Assembly: GCF_900324465.2 (NCBI RefSeq) | Contig: NC_046610.1 | Span: forward strand, 22,933,545-22,997,544 | DNA length: 64,000 bases | Source of the DNA: Anabas testudineus | Lineage: Eukaryota; Chordata; Actinopteri; Anabantiformes; Anabantidae | Direction: 5' to 3' | Part shown: piece after piece, positions 23,841-36,386 of the stretch | Numbering within the stretch: position 1 is the first letter of the stretch | How the letters are laid out: each line of letters opens with the position of its first letter | Notes under the pieces: model-generated | The model's input: the letters and a program-made list of their open reading frames with translations, nothing else | Database searches by the model: none | What the model was told of the DNA's origin: nothing | Position numbers and translations under genes: made by a program

Positions 23841-25057
23841 CTGTTGATGAAAAAGAGAAGTACAACGGATTAACACAGTAAACTGCACATTCTGAAGTAA
23901 ATGACGTCAAACTTTTGATGATGAAATAAAAAAAGAGTGCCTTAAAGTGCTGTCATGATGTCCCGCTGCAATAATCCATGTTACACTCTCTTTATCTCTT
24001 TAAGGTCTCGTGTATTTTCACACTTGCTCTGTTATAGAAGAAACTGTTGCATGGTACGGTATTAGACAGCAGGAGCAGTGGTCTCTGTTTAGACGCACAC
24101 ATTCAAGGTTAAAAACTAGGGGAGAGTGTGCAAATGATTAGCTTTTCAGGGGTTTTGGTCTTTGGTGATTTTCTTTTAACAATCAAGGCGTCTTCAGTCT
24201 AACATGTTTTTTTGTGGAAACTCCCTTCACTTTGAGGGCAGCACCCTCCCCAAATATCTCAAATATGACGGAACAGGAATAAAGAAATCATGTAATATTA
24301 GATACATATTTAGAAACCCGCTTTGAATTAAACTATTTTTAATTCTTAAATGCTCCAAATTCTAGTGTCTGCAGATTCTCAGATGGAGATGTGATATTTT
24401 TTGGACCCATGCTCAAACAATGTCACATAATGTGGGGACATCAGTTAATACTGAACTGAGTAAAAGACAACTGGACAAGTTAACGACTTCTTCAAACTCC
24501 CTACAGCCACAGAATGAGTGACAGATTTGTTGAACCCTTAGTACTGGGAGAAGTACTCAGAAGATGATCAATGTGTTAATGTGGGTTATTTATGTGAATA
24601 CGGCTGATAACTACTTTAACAGCCACGTTGCTACAAAAAGAGGATGTGAGACCCGTGTTCTGTAAAATGCGAGCTGCACATAAAACATAGTAAGTTCCCC
24701 TTTGCCAGGCCTCTGCTGGGATAAACCATTACAAACTGACTTTATCAATGGGTGTCATAAACTTTAATGTTTAGTTAGCTTATTTTGTTTGTTTGTTTGT
24801 TTGTTTGAATGGCCGTTTTATTAACATTTAATACTCCCTATTTCCCCATGTGGATAAATAAAGTAAATTATTCATTAGACATACACTGGGTACAATAACT
24901 ATTTGTGTCTATTTTGGCAGCATGTTGTATTCTCTTACGTCTAATGTGTTATCTGAAAAGATTTTAGATTACACAGCCAGACTTTCCAGTTTTATCTCGT
25001 AGTTATAACACAAATCAAAGGACGACGTGTTCGTGTGTTCGTCCTTCCAGCTCCTAC
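23841..25057 (-). other. First intron of unc93b1
   Basis: The intron runs from the donor GTAGGAG (25051-25057) to the acceptor directly before the start codon (CAG then ATG, so the coding exon begins exactly at the ATG). A TTTG tetramer run sits at about 24787-24807. No gene is seen inside. Confidence 0.6.
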
Positions 25058-25246
25058 CTGAGCACCCGCCCTTCTCCGCACCTGGACACCTAGCGAGCAC
25101 CGGAATGACAAGTTTCTCCACCGGAGAGGCAGAAAACACGGACCAACTCCGTCCCTGTGTCCCGACTGTGTGTCTGCAGCTGCTAGTTCCTCTTTCTGAC
25201 GTACAGGGGCCGAGTATAAATAAAAGTTTCGCGAGGGAAACGAAAG
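25058..25246 (-). promoter_or_regulatory. Promoter and non-coding first exon of unc93b1, with an IRF-like element
   Basis: A candidate leader exon ends at the donor with edge 25058. About 155-190 bases upstream lie a TATA-like TATAAATA (25215-25222, as read on the plus strand) and GGGAAACGAAAG (25235-25246), which fits the IRF core AANNGAAA. Close by is an opposed GTTTC (25226-25230). An interferon-responsive promoter would suit this gene. The match is one base short of the full ISRE spacing, so this is inference. Confidence 0.45.
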
Positions 25247-25416
25247 TCTGTTTGTCTTCACTTCCTCAGTGTTTGTCTTAAAGGTACAGACGCAGATTTC
25301 GGAAGCCCCGCCCCCCGCCTGCTTCTACCACTGCAAAGAGTGTTAGTGGGCACAGAAAATAAAACTGTAATGACCATACTACAACACTCAGGATGTTCAA
25401 ATAAAGTCTCACACTG

Positions 25417-25422
25417 TTTATT
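25417..25422 (-). terminator. Candidate poly(A) signal of timm10
   Basis: TTTATT on the plus strand is AATAAA on the minus strand. Use of this site gives a 3' untranslated region of about 850 bases and puts the timm10 transcript end within about 250 bases of the unc93b1 start. Confidence 0.4.
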
Positions 25423-26181
25423 TAAAGTAAATTACAAAGAAAACACTGTTCACACAGTGGTTAAGACAGGAAAACAAAAAACATGGTTCAATGACATCCA
25501 GCAAAACACACAACAGACGACAAGTGAGCAAAGTTCAGGCCATCTTCAATTCACGTCCATATAACCAGCATGTTCTGTTGGTTCTGAAAATGACTAGACT
25601 GTATGTTGTCTTGTATGATAAAGACCGTTTGGCTCACACTCTACTGCCATACAATATTAAATCAGTGCATGCTCTGATCCATGTGTTTGATTTTCTTCAT
25701 TTCACAGGTTTTGCACAAAACTGACAACAGTTTGTCTGTACAACAGACACCTTGAAAATAATAACATGTATCGCTACTCAAATACCATGTTTCCACCTTC
25801 AGATGAAATTTGAGACTAAATTGAAATAATTGTGTGTGTTTAGTTTAACCTGCTGAAACTCAGACTTTCTTATTTTTTTCTTTTTGACCCACCGCTTCAA
25901 CAAAGTATTAGAGCTTGTGCACTCGTACAAATAATGTTTGTCCGAGGACTTTGTTCTATGTATTCCGTTTTCAGACTTCTTGAGTGCCAGGCCGAGCTGA
26001 TGTAAACAGGCAGGTGGATTGCTCTGAGCAGCTTTAAGATGCGAAGAGGAGGCTGCTGTTCCACTTCTCTGTCCATCTCCATCTTATAGATCATCCTCTT
26101 CTGTGACACAGAAGGCAGTTTCTCCCATTGGACCCTTAACAGCAGCTGCAGCTTGCATTTTTATCTACTCGCCCTTAGATT

Positions 26182-26207
26182 AAAAAAAAAAAAAAAAAAA
26201 AAAAAAA
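26182..26207. repeat. Poly-A run, 26 bases
   Basis: This is a homopolymer in the 3' untranslated region of timm10 (poly-T on the transcript strand). It is not the transcript's own tail. Confidence 0.95.
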
Positions 26208-26265
26208 GTAGAGAAATTATGTACGCTAACCCCATCTTAACGCCCCACTTTGTTTCTCTGTCTCT

Positions 26266-27468
26266 CTATCCGCTGCCAACAGCTGCCTTCCTCATCATTT
26301 CCTCGTCCTGGACGGATAGCTCCGTCAGTTTGCGTCCAAGCCTCTCGTGAAGATCCAGGTATTTTGCCACACAGCGGTCCAGGCAAACCGACTCACCCTT
26401 CGTCAGCTCTGCCTCCTTGTAATGTGGTGGTACACACTTCCTGTGGCAGGCATTGGTCATTCTGCACAGGGACAGAAGCCAGGTGTTAGTCAGATACTTG
26501 AATATGACATCAAGTTAAAACACTTATATGTGGAATGAGTTTGAATTTTCTTTTTTTTTTTTTTTTCAGTCACACAATCAAGCTGATATATTTTATTATA
26601 ATATATTTTAACGGACAATATAGAATAAAGATAAAAAAGATAAGCCAATATTGTAATCACGTGTCTGTTTGAAAATACAATATATACAATGTAAAATGTC
26701 AGTCATGTCAAGCTTCACTCTCCCCAGGTCTGTCCAGGGCAGATGTGTCCTCCTCTCCTTTTGAATTAACCTTTACTTTTTAATAAGCTCTACTTTACAT
26801 AAATAATGATCATAGGAGTTCTGTCAGTGTCATGCTGAATGCCTTCAAGTTAGAGCAATGTATTGTATACTATTGTTTTAGTTTCTGTGTCTGTGAAAGA
26901 TTCATTTGTCAGAAAAGTAAACAGCATATTTTAATGTGCGTTGATCATAGCAAAAACAACTGGCACTCGAAATAATCACTTCAATCATTTTATAACACCA
27001 GTGCCATATTCACCAATATTTTAAGTTAAATCAATTTAAAGTCATGTGCCTCTAACTCAGTTACAGATGAAAAATAACTAAATCTGCATTTCTTGTATCT
27101 TTCAACATATTTAGCTGTTTAGACACTAGATTTAGATTCCGTAGTGTGACGATCTGACAGAGTATGAATGAAATACCTCCTGACATGCAGCCACGGGAGT
27201 TACCATTAGACGCTAACGCTAGCTAGCATATTGGAGCGACTCTATAATTTATACTTTACTAAAAGTAATATTCTAATTACCTAATGTTACCACATGTAAA
27301 GGTTCATACAACTGAATAAACGCCGTGAGACCGTTTACTGCTGAGAGATCATAAATGAGCGACAGCTAGCTTAATAGTTAGCTTGTTGTGGATTTACCGG
27401 TTGTACATATCAGCCATCATTTCCACCTCCAGTTCCGCTGCCAGCTGCTGCGCCTTCATGGGATCCAT
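26266..27468 (-). CDS. timm10: Mitochondrial import inner-membrane translocase subunit Tim10
   Basis: This is a small Tim chaperone that forms a hexamer with Tim9 in the intermembrane space and ferries hydrophobic carrier precursors to the TIM22 complex. There are two coding exons, 27398-27468 and 26266-26461, totalling 267 bases (88 aa; human 90). The intron splits the codon for Arg24. The protein begins [20 protein letters not shown] and carries the twin CX3C motif: CHRKC (Cys29, Cys33) and CLDRC (Cys50, Cys54), 16 residues apart, which form the two disulfides of the helical hairpin. It is near identical to mammalian Tim10. The gene lies tail to head with unc93b1. Confidence 0.98.
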
Positions 27469-27660
27469 ATCTGCCCTTTAACAACGCTCACACCCAGCGT
27501 ATAACCACAAACACTCCGTCCTGGTGACCCTCTGCAGCGGACAGACACCAAACCTACCGCCGCTTCCTCTGTAACCTTCAAGAAAACACGTGTGAGCGGC
27601 TTCCCCTCCTACTTCCGCTGTCAATAAAGTTAGATTCCAGCGGAGGACAGAAGTAGCGCG
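27469..27660 (-). promoter_or_regulatory. Promoter region of timm10 with ETS/NRF-2-like sites
   Basis: There is no TATA box. On the minus strand CGGAAGT occurs at 27611-27617, with a second GGAA core (GAGGAAGCGG) around 27561-27571. Such ETS (GABP/NRF-2) sites are common in promoters of nuclear genes for mitochondrial proteins. Function is inferred from the motifs. Confidence 0.45.
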
Positions 27661-28122
27661 CCCTCTACAGGCCTTCATGTGTATTAAGTACAGGACTGCA
27701 GTCAGTATGTCAGTGTTATCATCATAAAATAAAAAACACATGCATGAAAAGACAGACTGTTCTTTAATGAACCATAATTATGGATTTTACATAAAACACA
27801 CTGATATACACAAGCTCAAAATAAAGTTTCTTTTCTACAGTTGTTACTCACAGAGACATCACCACTGAAGTGATTTACCGTACACAGTCTGACAATTCAA
27901 ATTCACTGGAAATGTAAAATTAATAAAATAGTAAACATTAAGAACCTTTTTCCCCCAGACATGTCAAGGCTTTAGCAATGAAAATCAAACGACCATATGA
28001 ACACTGTATAACTGAACTGAAAGAATACCGGCAAACCAGTGATTCTACACAGTGATGATAATGAAAAAACAAAGTGCTGAACTTGTCTTACAACGTAGTA
28101 TAAAATTGTCATTTGCAGAAGG

Positions 28123-31100
28123 CTACTCTGCCTCATCTCCAGTCACATCAATCTCGTTCACATCCTCCTCTTCTTCATCTGGACTTACTTCCATGTTAAG
28201 TGTGTCCTCACACTCTCTGATCTCAGGCGCTCTAACCGGGGAGAAAAGCAGAACATCCACCTCCACTTCCTCCTCTTCTTCATGATCACAGACTGAGGTC
28301 CTGCTCATCCCACCATCATCTGGCAAGTGAGGACCGGTTCTGTCAGCAGTCCAGGGACACAAGTCATCATCTGATGGCAGTCTGTTGTCTTGAGGCAGGT
28401 GAGTGTCAATGTGAAACGAGCCTTTAGTTTTGATGGCCGTCTCCTGTGTGGTATTTGACGGCACGGGAAAAGACTTTTCTGCTGAAAAACAAAGCAAGTA
28501 TGATCCAGAGTAACTTGAAACTGGAGCACCACAGACAAACATCAGTTAAACTCCCTTCTATTGTGTTGTATTGGCAAACATCTAAAATAAAGATAATGAT
28601 TATGACATACTTCGATGATCCCCTCAGGGAAATTGTTGTTGGACTGCTGCCAACATTTCTGCGTCTAAATCTGTATTTACATCATTTGGATTTTAACCCA
28701 TTGCAAAAAAAACGAGAATATAACAGAAGCTCTTTGTCTCAAGTGGCTCACTGTAACAGGTTCGAACAACCTGCCTTCTTCTTCAAGTTGCTGTAATACA
28801 AATAATAATTTTACCAAAAACAAAAAGTACTGTATGGATTTACATGTGCCTCTACTTATGCAGAGCATCCTTAATTTTTCTCTGCCACTTGGCAACCAAG
28901 CAACGCTGGCTAATCTGTTATGTGAAATTGACTTTTAAACAAATTTATATAACATTGCTATCATGAATACACAGTGCGTGTGAACACATTCGGAATAATG
29001 TTTTGGCCTGCAGGAGGGAACATTAACTAAACCTCTACTACTGCAGTTCAACCTGACGCACTAGTATTAAAAGTGAAATAATGTCATGTAGTATATCACT
29101 AATTGGGTACACTTTAATGCACTAGTACTACCTTTACTGATAATACTTTGTAAGTGTCCTTTGCTACTATACCTTTGTACTTTTAGTTAAGTTTATGAAT
29201 GCAGGACTTACAAAGCCATAACTGTTGAATTGTTGATTTGATCAATTCAGTACAAGATCTGAGTACTTTAAACCCCCATTTAAAAATATATTAATAAGGT
29301 GGGATTTCTTCTTTTTTCAGTTTGGATCTGTGTGTCTCTTTATATTAGCAGCTTGTCTTTCCCCAAAACACTCACATCACAGCTGCGGTTCTTGCAGCCA
29401 GTGTCATTTCTAACTTTACCACCAGATAGCACCAAACTGTGGCCTATTCTGATTTTAGACATGGTAGATTTTAAGAGGATGCAGGTTTCTTAGTATATAT
29501 ATATTTTTTTTTATTTACTGTGTACAAACACAGACAACAGGAACAAACATCCTACCTTCATCTGGATTCTTCAGTGACGGCTCCCTCTCATGTGCTGACT
29601 GTGGCATCTCTTCTTGCACCACATTACAGGGAGACACTGGACTGTCCCCAAATAAACTGGTGTCCATACAGGTGGAGCTTTCTGTGTTGTCTTGCTCTGA
29701 CTTCTCCCCACCTGCTGATTCTGTGTAAATGTGACTGTGATGTTCCTTACTTGATTGATTACATGTGCTGTCTGCACTAGCTATCTCTTCACCTGCTGCA
29801 TTCCTTTCTGTTCTGTTTGTTTCCTGGGTTTCTTTTGACTTCCTTATTTTTGACTTTCGCAGTTTGATAAGCCTTTGAAACTCCTTCAGAGTGGTCAGTC
29901 GTGGCCGTTTTGCTGTCCCTATTTTTTTTACAGCTGGAATTATGTTGTTATTGTTTGCATCAGGCTTAGCTTTAGGGCTCTCTGTGCTTATGCTCTTCAC
30001 CTCCACTTCTGTGCCTTTGCTCCAAGTCTTTTTTATGCACCATCTCTTTGTTTTGTCCCCTTCTTCTAAATCCTCCTTAGACAAATCCTTGTCAGTTTGC
30101 TCCTGACTTTCGCTGTTGCTGCTTATCTCAATCACAGCAGGATATCTGTCTGGAGGAGTAAGCTCTTCAACCTTTGCTTTTCGGGGCCTTCCACGTTTCC
30201 GTCGGGGAAATGTTTCTCCATTATTCACAATCTCAGATCTGCAGGCTACAGACGTTGGAACTGAACATTTTTCAGCGCTTGTGCTACTCTGTGACTCATG
30301 AATTTTTTTCATAAAGCCCCTGGTCCTGATCCGAGCTTGGTCAGTGTCTGCTCCAAACTCTTTGGTTTGCTCTTCCAGTCTTTCTGTGAAGAATGACGGT
30401 TGATTTGATTTCTCTATAAATCTGGTTAAAGAGCTGGTGGCCATTTCTCTTTCCTTCGCCAGAACATTGTTGCTTGACAAACTGACTGAACAAACACTCA
30501 AGCTGATTTGACCTTTTGCTCTCTCGCCGAGTCTCAGATCCTTGTATGCTGAAAGAGACACAGCATGTTGTGGATGACTTGTGTACATTCTCATTCTCTT
30601 TTTAGGTGCTACAGTGTCCCCTGCTGTGTCACCTTGTGGCAAAGATGTACTTTTCGTGTGAGTGATGTCACTCAGAGGAAACTGTAGAGCTTCAGAGTTT
30701 TCTGTGAGCCAGGGTCGTCCATGGAGAGAGGACTGTGGCTGAACCTTATCCCCAAGGTTTGCTTGGTTGAGGACAGTATGATGTTTTGTTGCTGAAGTAC
30801 AGGGCTCTAATGGAGAGAGACATTGAGGAATCCGCAAATCGTCGATGCAAGGTAATGAGTCAGTACACAAAGACTGTGTCTCAGTGCTGGTCACACTGGG
30901 TAAATACTCCAGGATGTGCTGACTGTCTTGTCTGGACAGTTCATTTAAGACTGGGTCATGCTGTTTCTGTCCTGCAGAGAAGAAAGCTGGGGCTATGACG
31001 GATCTTGTTGCGAGTGCTTCAGGATGCAGACTTTCTTGACTTTTGTATAGCGGCATGCCCTCACAGTTCATTTCATCTCTGTGTCCCATGAATCTGACAG

Positions 31101-34100
31101 ATGAGAGACACTGAGGAGGGCACTGCTGCTGCTGGATGAGCACAGTGTCTAGCTCTACCGCTGAAAGGCTTGTGTCAGGCTGGTTCTGTGCTGTCAAGCA
31201 ACAATGCAAACCTGCGCAACAAGTGGGAAGACAGACAAATCAATCCATCTTTAACTAACAAAGCTCAGGTGGTTAGTGTTAGGGTGGGGGTTTGGGGATT
31301 AATAGCACTGCTTAGTATAAAGGGGGCAGCTCGGCTCTCCCTCTTTGAAATAAATATGTTTGATTATCAGGAAGATTCTTTTCCTCACATGAAAGACTTG
31401 CTGTCGCCAGTGGTTTTAAAAAAAGTAAAGCAAAAGCCTACAGCTGTTGTTAGAGGAATTAATAATTATAAAAATAATTAATAAATAATAACTATAATAC
31501 TGGCAAGACATTCAACAATACGTTTTCACAAAGCTTTTCTGTATCAACGTACCTGTCTCTGACGAACAGTGGCCACTTTGTGTCCCCATATCCTGGTAAA
31601 ACACACAACCTGCTGCACTGACAGAAGCCTGCATCCGGCAATGCCCCGCATCGTTCTGTGTAACTGGGACCTGACAAATGGTCGATACATCGTTGTGGCT
31701 CGGTTGTAGGGGATGAGACTTCTTGCAGTCTTTCTCCAAGTTGGGTAGGATGTTGAGGCCCATCATGATGTCCTCCAGCAGCTTCTCTATTTGCTCATCA
31801 GAGTCCTCAACAGAGCCATGGGGCGGGGCGAGTGGGGCTGTGCCAAACCCATCTCTTGGGTTTGGGGTGATGCAGTGGCTGCAGGGTGGCTGGCAGTTAC
31901 AGGACATGTTGGGTTGACATTGTAGATTCAGGACATCTGGCTCAACAGTGGAGGGAGGTGGCTTGGCGTTTGTCTGTGGCTCTTTGTGGTTGGAGCCATC
32001 CTATTGAAAGTTTAATCACACCTTTCGTAAAGTCTGACTTGATTTACTTCCATTTATTATATTTTAATATTTAATATATATATTACAGGCCTGGTATTTC
32101 TCAATCATCAGGCAGCAGCTCCAACACTCTTTTGCTACTAAGGATTTTACCTTAACTTTGCCTCATACTGCTTTTCACTTCTCTCACAGAAAAACAACTC
32201 CCCAAGCTTTCAGTCAGTCTTCTCAAAGCACACAATGTGTGTTCAAATAATGTCTGACGGTTTTGGATCACATAGTATGTTGCATAACAAATCTTAAAAC
32301 GCATTTAGAACATATGTGTCCTGCTTGCTTGCATTTTTATTGCAATAATAAGCTTTCAGACTTGTATTTTATTATTAAGAGCAGTGACTTTCATTAAAGT
32401 AAATTAGCTTAATGAGACTTAATTTTCTGTTTGGTAAAACAGCCAATTAGCAAAAAAAGCATGATGAGAAAACTAACAGACAATGCTGACTGTATCCACA
32501 CTGCAGGTGTGACATGGCATCAGCTCCTGATAAAATCATCAGTGTTAAGAGTACTGCACTGTTAGGTAGCACTGAAGCTTATACCACCCATGTTTGTCAC
32601 TGTATTTGGAAAGACAATGTGGTGGTAGTAGTTCAAAGTCAAAGCCTGTTATCATAAATGGTCTACACGTTTTATATTATAGATATAAACACACATGAGA
32701 GCGCACACACCCACAAAGTGCATGCACTACAAAGCATGTGGGCAGCTGTCCCTTTAAGCGAGGTGATGTCTTGTTGTTGCATATTTCACTGTTAACCACA
32801 AAATCTACTCTGATAAAGGTGAACCGGGTGAACAAGTGTGTATATATTTAAATATACTTATCTACCTTTTTGTGGGAGGTAAGAACTGACAAAGTTTCAT
32901 CTGTGTCTCGTGGGCTCACCACCTCCCACACTTCTCCTTTAGTCCTCCTCCTCAGCTTCACCTGCACAGAGGAAAGAAAATATCAGGATGAAGAGAACAC
33001 AAAAAGAGTAAAATGCTTCCTACACATCTGCTGTGACAGTCTAAAGGCATTACAAACACATTGTAGCTGGGACAACTCTGTCATAAAAGTGATCTTTAGC
33101 TTTGTTGCTTTTCTGCTTATGTAAAACTTAGAGGTGCCATTTTTAGAAGACATGGATTTATTACTTAAGATATTAGGGTAAGTATGATGTTGTTGTTGAT
33201 GTTGGGTAAGTATGATGCCCAGCAAAATGTGATTTAGATGAGATTTAACAGCTTTTTGATAAATGAATTGCTAACTCACTGACATTTCTAGCTGTATGAT
33301 CCATTTCGTTTTTTTTTTTGTTTAATTCCAAAAATCTACATGATGAGAGGGCACTGAGCCATCATACCTAACATCATCTTATAATCTTCTAAAATGTTGT
33401 TTTACTATAATTTGTTATCTCTCTAGGATACATTAAGCAGAAGAAAATGGACCACAGCAACAGAAGAACAAGAATACATGATACATGAAGAATCAAACTA
33501 AATACTACATAATGCATCTTTTTGCATTGTATTGAGACAAAAAATAAAATACTTTCTGGTTATTCACAAATCATACAAAATTTAAATTTCTTACCTTAAT
33601 AGAAATCTGTGTGGTCTCTAACGTGCGTTGCATCTGTTTCATCTTGGTCAGGTTCTTTATCCCTACACTTGCATGCGGAGGTCTCTTCTTTGTGGACTTT
33701 CCACTTCCTTCTGCTAGAATCTCCTCTCTGCTGGCCCAGTGTGGCTCCTGTGCATTTTCTCTGCTGTCAGGCATATGTCCACTTGTTTGTCCGTCCTCAG
33801 ATCCTGTTGTTTTCTTAGCCAGTGTTTGTAGGCTGTTCCCACACTCATATGACTGTTGGCAAGTACTGTCTTTAGGAGGGGTAGGGGAGTTTAAGTTCTT
33901 GTTAAGGGAAGTGGAAGGGGTCATCATGTCGTTGGATAAAGCTGAACTTGACTTTAGGTTTATTACACAGCATGAGGTTCGATCTGATATAAACTGTGCA
34001 GCTTTGGGAGCTCCACTGGTCACACTAGGAATGATTGGACAAGATGTGGAGCAAAACTGTTCATCAAGTGTGATGTTTTGGGGTTGCAACATGACAGGAA

Positions 34101-35148
34101 AATCCACATTTTGAGCTACAGATGAAACAGACTCTGGAGTTTCCGCTTGGCTGAAGAAAGGAACACAACTGCAGACTGACATTTCACCTGTCTGTGTGCC
34201 TGTGGTCACACAGCTTCTCTTCTCAGCTGGAGTATCTGTATCTCTCCGTCCTGCCATCTCAGCCTGAACTTGTGCATCCTGCATTTTCCTGTTTTCCTCC
34301 CTTTCATTCTCTTTTGCTTGAATACTGTTCTCTTTCCAACTCCCAGGAAGCTGCCTCTTCTCCTGTAGGTCCCCCTCCATCTGCCCATATTTGTGTCCTT
34401 TAACAAGGTCTCTGATTCCAAAGAGACGTGCTACGGCAAGCACATCGTTCTGCTCTACGCTTCCTTTTACCTCCACTTCCCCAGAGTATAGAAGACCCAC
34501 CAGCTTCAGCAGGGTCTGGGCCTTTACAGGCTGGAGCTGAAGCTGGCGTTTTTGTCCTGATGGAGGAGACGGGGAGGCCGACAACTTCTGGGACAGGTAG
34601 GGGCTGAGAGCTGCAAGAATACAGCTATGCGTTGGGACTGAGATCCCTTCACAAAAAGGAGAAGAGTTTCCTTTGGTACAAAACCTCAAGCTTGGTGCAT
34701 CAACATGCCATTGCCATTAGTCACACAGCTCACACTTACCCTCCGTTTGTAACAGGGTATCACAGAACTGGGTACTGTTTTGTTGCCTCTGCAGTTCTCC
34801 AAGAAGCTGCATCTCATAACCTGGCCACCAGTACCTCTGCATGTCCACATGGGCACTAGTTTAAAGAGAGGACAGACTTGGATCATATCTAAAATTAAAA
34901 CAAAAGGCACAGTTAGAAGGATTACTAATGCTGCCCGTCCCAGTGGCAAACCTACCCTTTCTCTGTTGACTATATTAAAACTTTCGTCCTGTTGACCGAT
35001 CTGGTTTTAATATGTTCATTTATCTTGCTTTACATTGTTGACTTTATTATAGTATCTGTTGAACACCGTGAATTCACAGTGAAGTTAATTTGTTCCATAT
35101 GATCACGTTACACATAATCACATGTCCTTACCGCGGCATTGTCATCAT
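28123..35148 (-). CDS. btbd18: BTB domain-containing protein 18
   Basis: This is a nuclear BTB protein; the mouse orthologue promotes transcription of pachytene piRNA loci. Seven coding exons, 35132-35148, 34740-34855, 33595-34646, 32866-32961, 31553-32000, 29556-31211 and 28123-28481, total 3744 bases (1247 aa), all in phase. The start, MMTMPRAHVDMQRYWWPGYE, follows an in-frame stop. The BTB fold covers about residues 20-115 (LLGELQRQQNSTQFCDTLLQ, then GISVPTHSCILAALSPYLSQ). The small exon encodes VKLRRRTKGEVWEVV, which matches the mammalian VKLRK...WEVV block. EQIEKLLEDIMMGLNILPN is a second conserved block. An AT-hook, RRKRGRPRKAK, lies near residue 915, and the C-terminus is strongly acidic. 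The protein is much longer than human BTBD18 (712 aa), mostly through low-complexity sequence. The short first coding exon is inferred from phase and splice sites. Confidence 0.9.
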
Positions 35149-36009
35149 GTAGTTTTACACCAGCACCAAAGACTTAGTTAGTAGTGTTTTTTTTTAATAG
35201 GCTAATAGCTCTATGGCTAACTTGGTCTAAGTTTAATAGCACACTCTCGGTTTAGCAGTAAGTTAGCATCTATTAGCTGAGGTCGCTGTTACAGTGACAG
35301 CAGGTGACAGCTGGGCAGCACGTGGAGGAGCACACCTGCCTTCATGCACTTCATAAATATGATATAAAATATTAGATTTTGTTAACCTCTTTGGTCCACA
35401 CATTTTACATATACTCCGTTAATTATACGATAAAAGTTTTTAAAAAGCATTATTAAGCTAATCTAACTAGCTTAGCTAGCTACCTTAGATTTTAGTAGAA
35501 AAACACTAAACGGACTAAAAACACTCAAAGTACAGTATATTTTTCAAACAGAGATTATAAGGTTATGTAGCTTTTTAGGAAATAAGTTTAATTCATACCA
35601 ATTAAAGTTACGTTACGGCAACGTGGTTAGCACTGTTGGCTCATGCGGCTAAGCTACTTTTTTCTACAAGAGCTAAGGCGGCGTAACTTGAAAATTAGCT
35701 ACTTACCAATATTGTTCTTTTGCTCGAGTGCTTGCGTTTTGCTACACTGCACTTTATTTCAAACCATGACACTAGTTTCAAACCCTAAAATTCAAAGTAG
35801 TTAACTTAAACATCAAATGTTCAACACCTCGCACCTCTGCTAGTGTCAGTGAAATACGGGGTGACTGACAGCGACACCTACAGTCCGCTGGGTCAAAGGA
35901 CACCGAGGTCAGTAAATGTTTATCTTAATTATAATCAGTACCTGCTCCTCACTAGTTCATTACAAAAAAACAAACCCGCACACAAAGGCTCTGAGAAATC
36001 ATTTTCTTT
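35149..36009. other. Upstream region of btbd18
   Basis: The 5' leader and promoter of btbd18 must lie here, immediately after the ctnnd1 transcript end at about 36 kb. The stretch is AT-rich with scattered TTAGCTA-type words. No clear TATA box or other gene is seen. Confidence 0.4.
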
Positions 36010-36015
36010 TTTATT
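36010..36015 (-). terminator. Candidate poly(A) signal of ctnnd1
   Basis: TTTATT on the plus strand is AATAAA on the minus strand. It would give ctnnd1 a 3' untranslated region of about 2 kb, ending 0.85 kb before the btbd18 start codon. Confidence 0.45.
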
Positions 36016-36329
36016 AAAAACAGTATTGCTAGTTACATAATTCATTCATAAATGGTAAATGTGCAACTTTAAGAGCCAAGGCAAAATGATTAAGGTGTGT
36101 AGTCCAAAATCTGATTTTGTTTTATCCTTTAGTGTTCCAGTATCTGATGACTGTGTTGGAGGATTTCGTTTAGGTAAGCTATTTTGCATTTAATTAAGAC
36201 AAACTGAAAACACACACAAAAAAAAAAGATTGCATATGCGTTCACCCAGAACACCCAAAACAATGAACCCAAATCAATATAAAAAAGAAATACATAAAAC
36301 CATAAAAATTAACAAATATTCTCTTGTGT

Positions 36330-36386
36330 ATATCTATATAGATATCTATCTATCTATATCTATCTATATAGATATAGATATATATA
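36330..36386. repeat. Mixed TATC/TATA microsatellite
   Basis: An imperfect TATC/GATA-type run is present in the 3' untranslated region of ctnnd1. Its two halves are partly complementary (…TATATAGATAT…), so the RNA could fold back. Confidence 0.85.

Noticed and set aside
33611-34114. 167-codon plus-strand open frame
   Set aside because: Antisense to the large btbd18 exon; no recognisable family.
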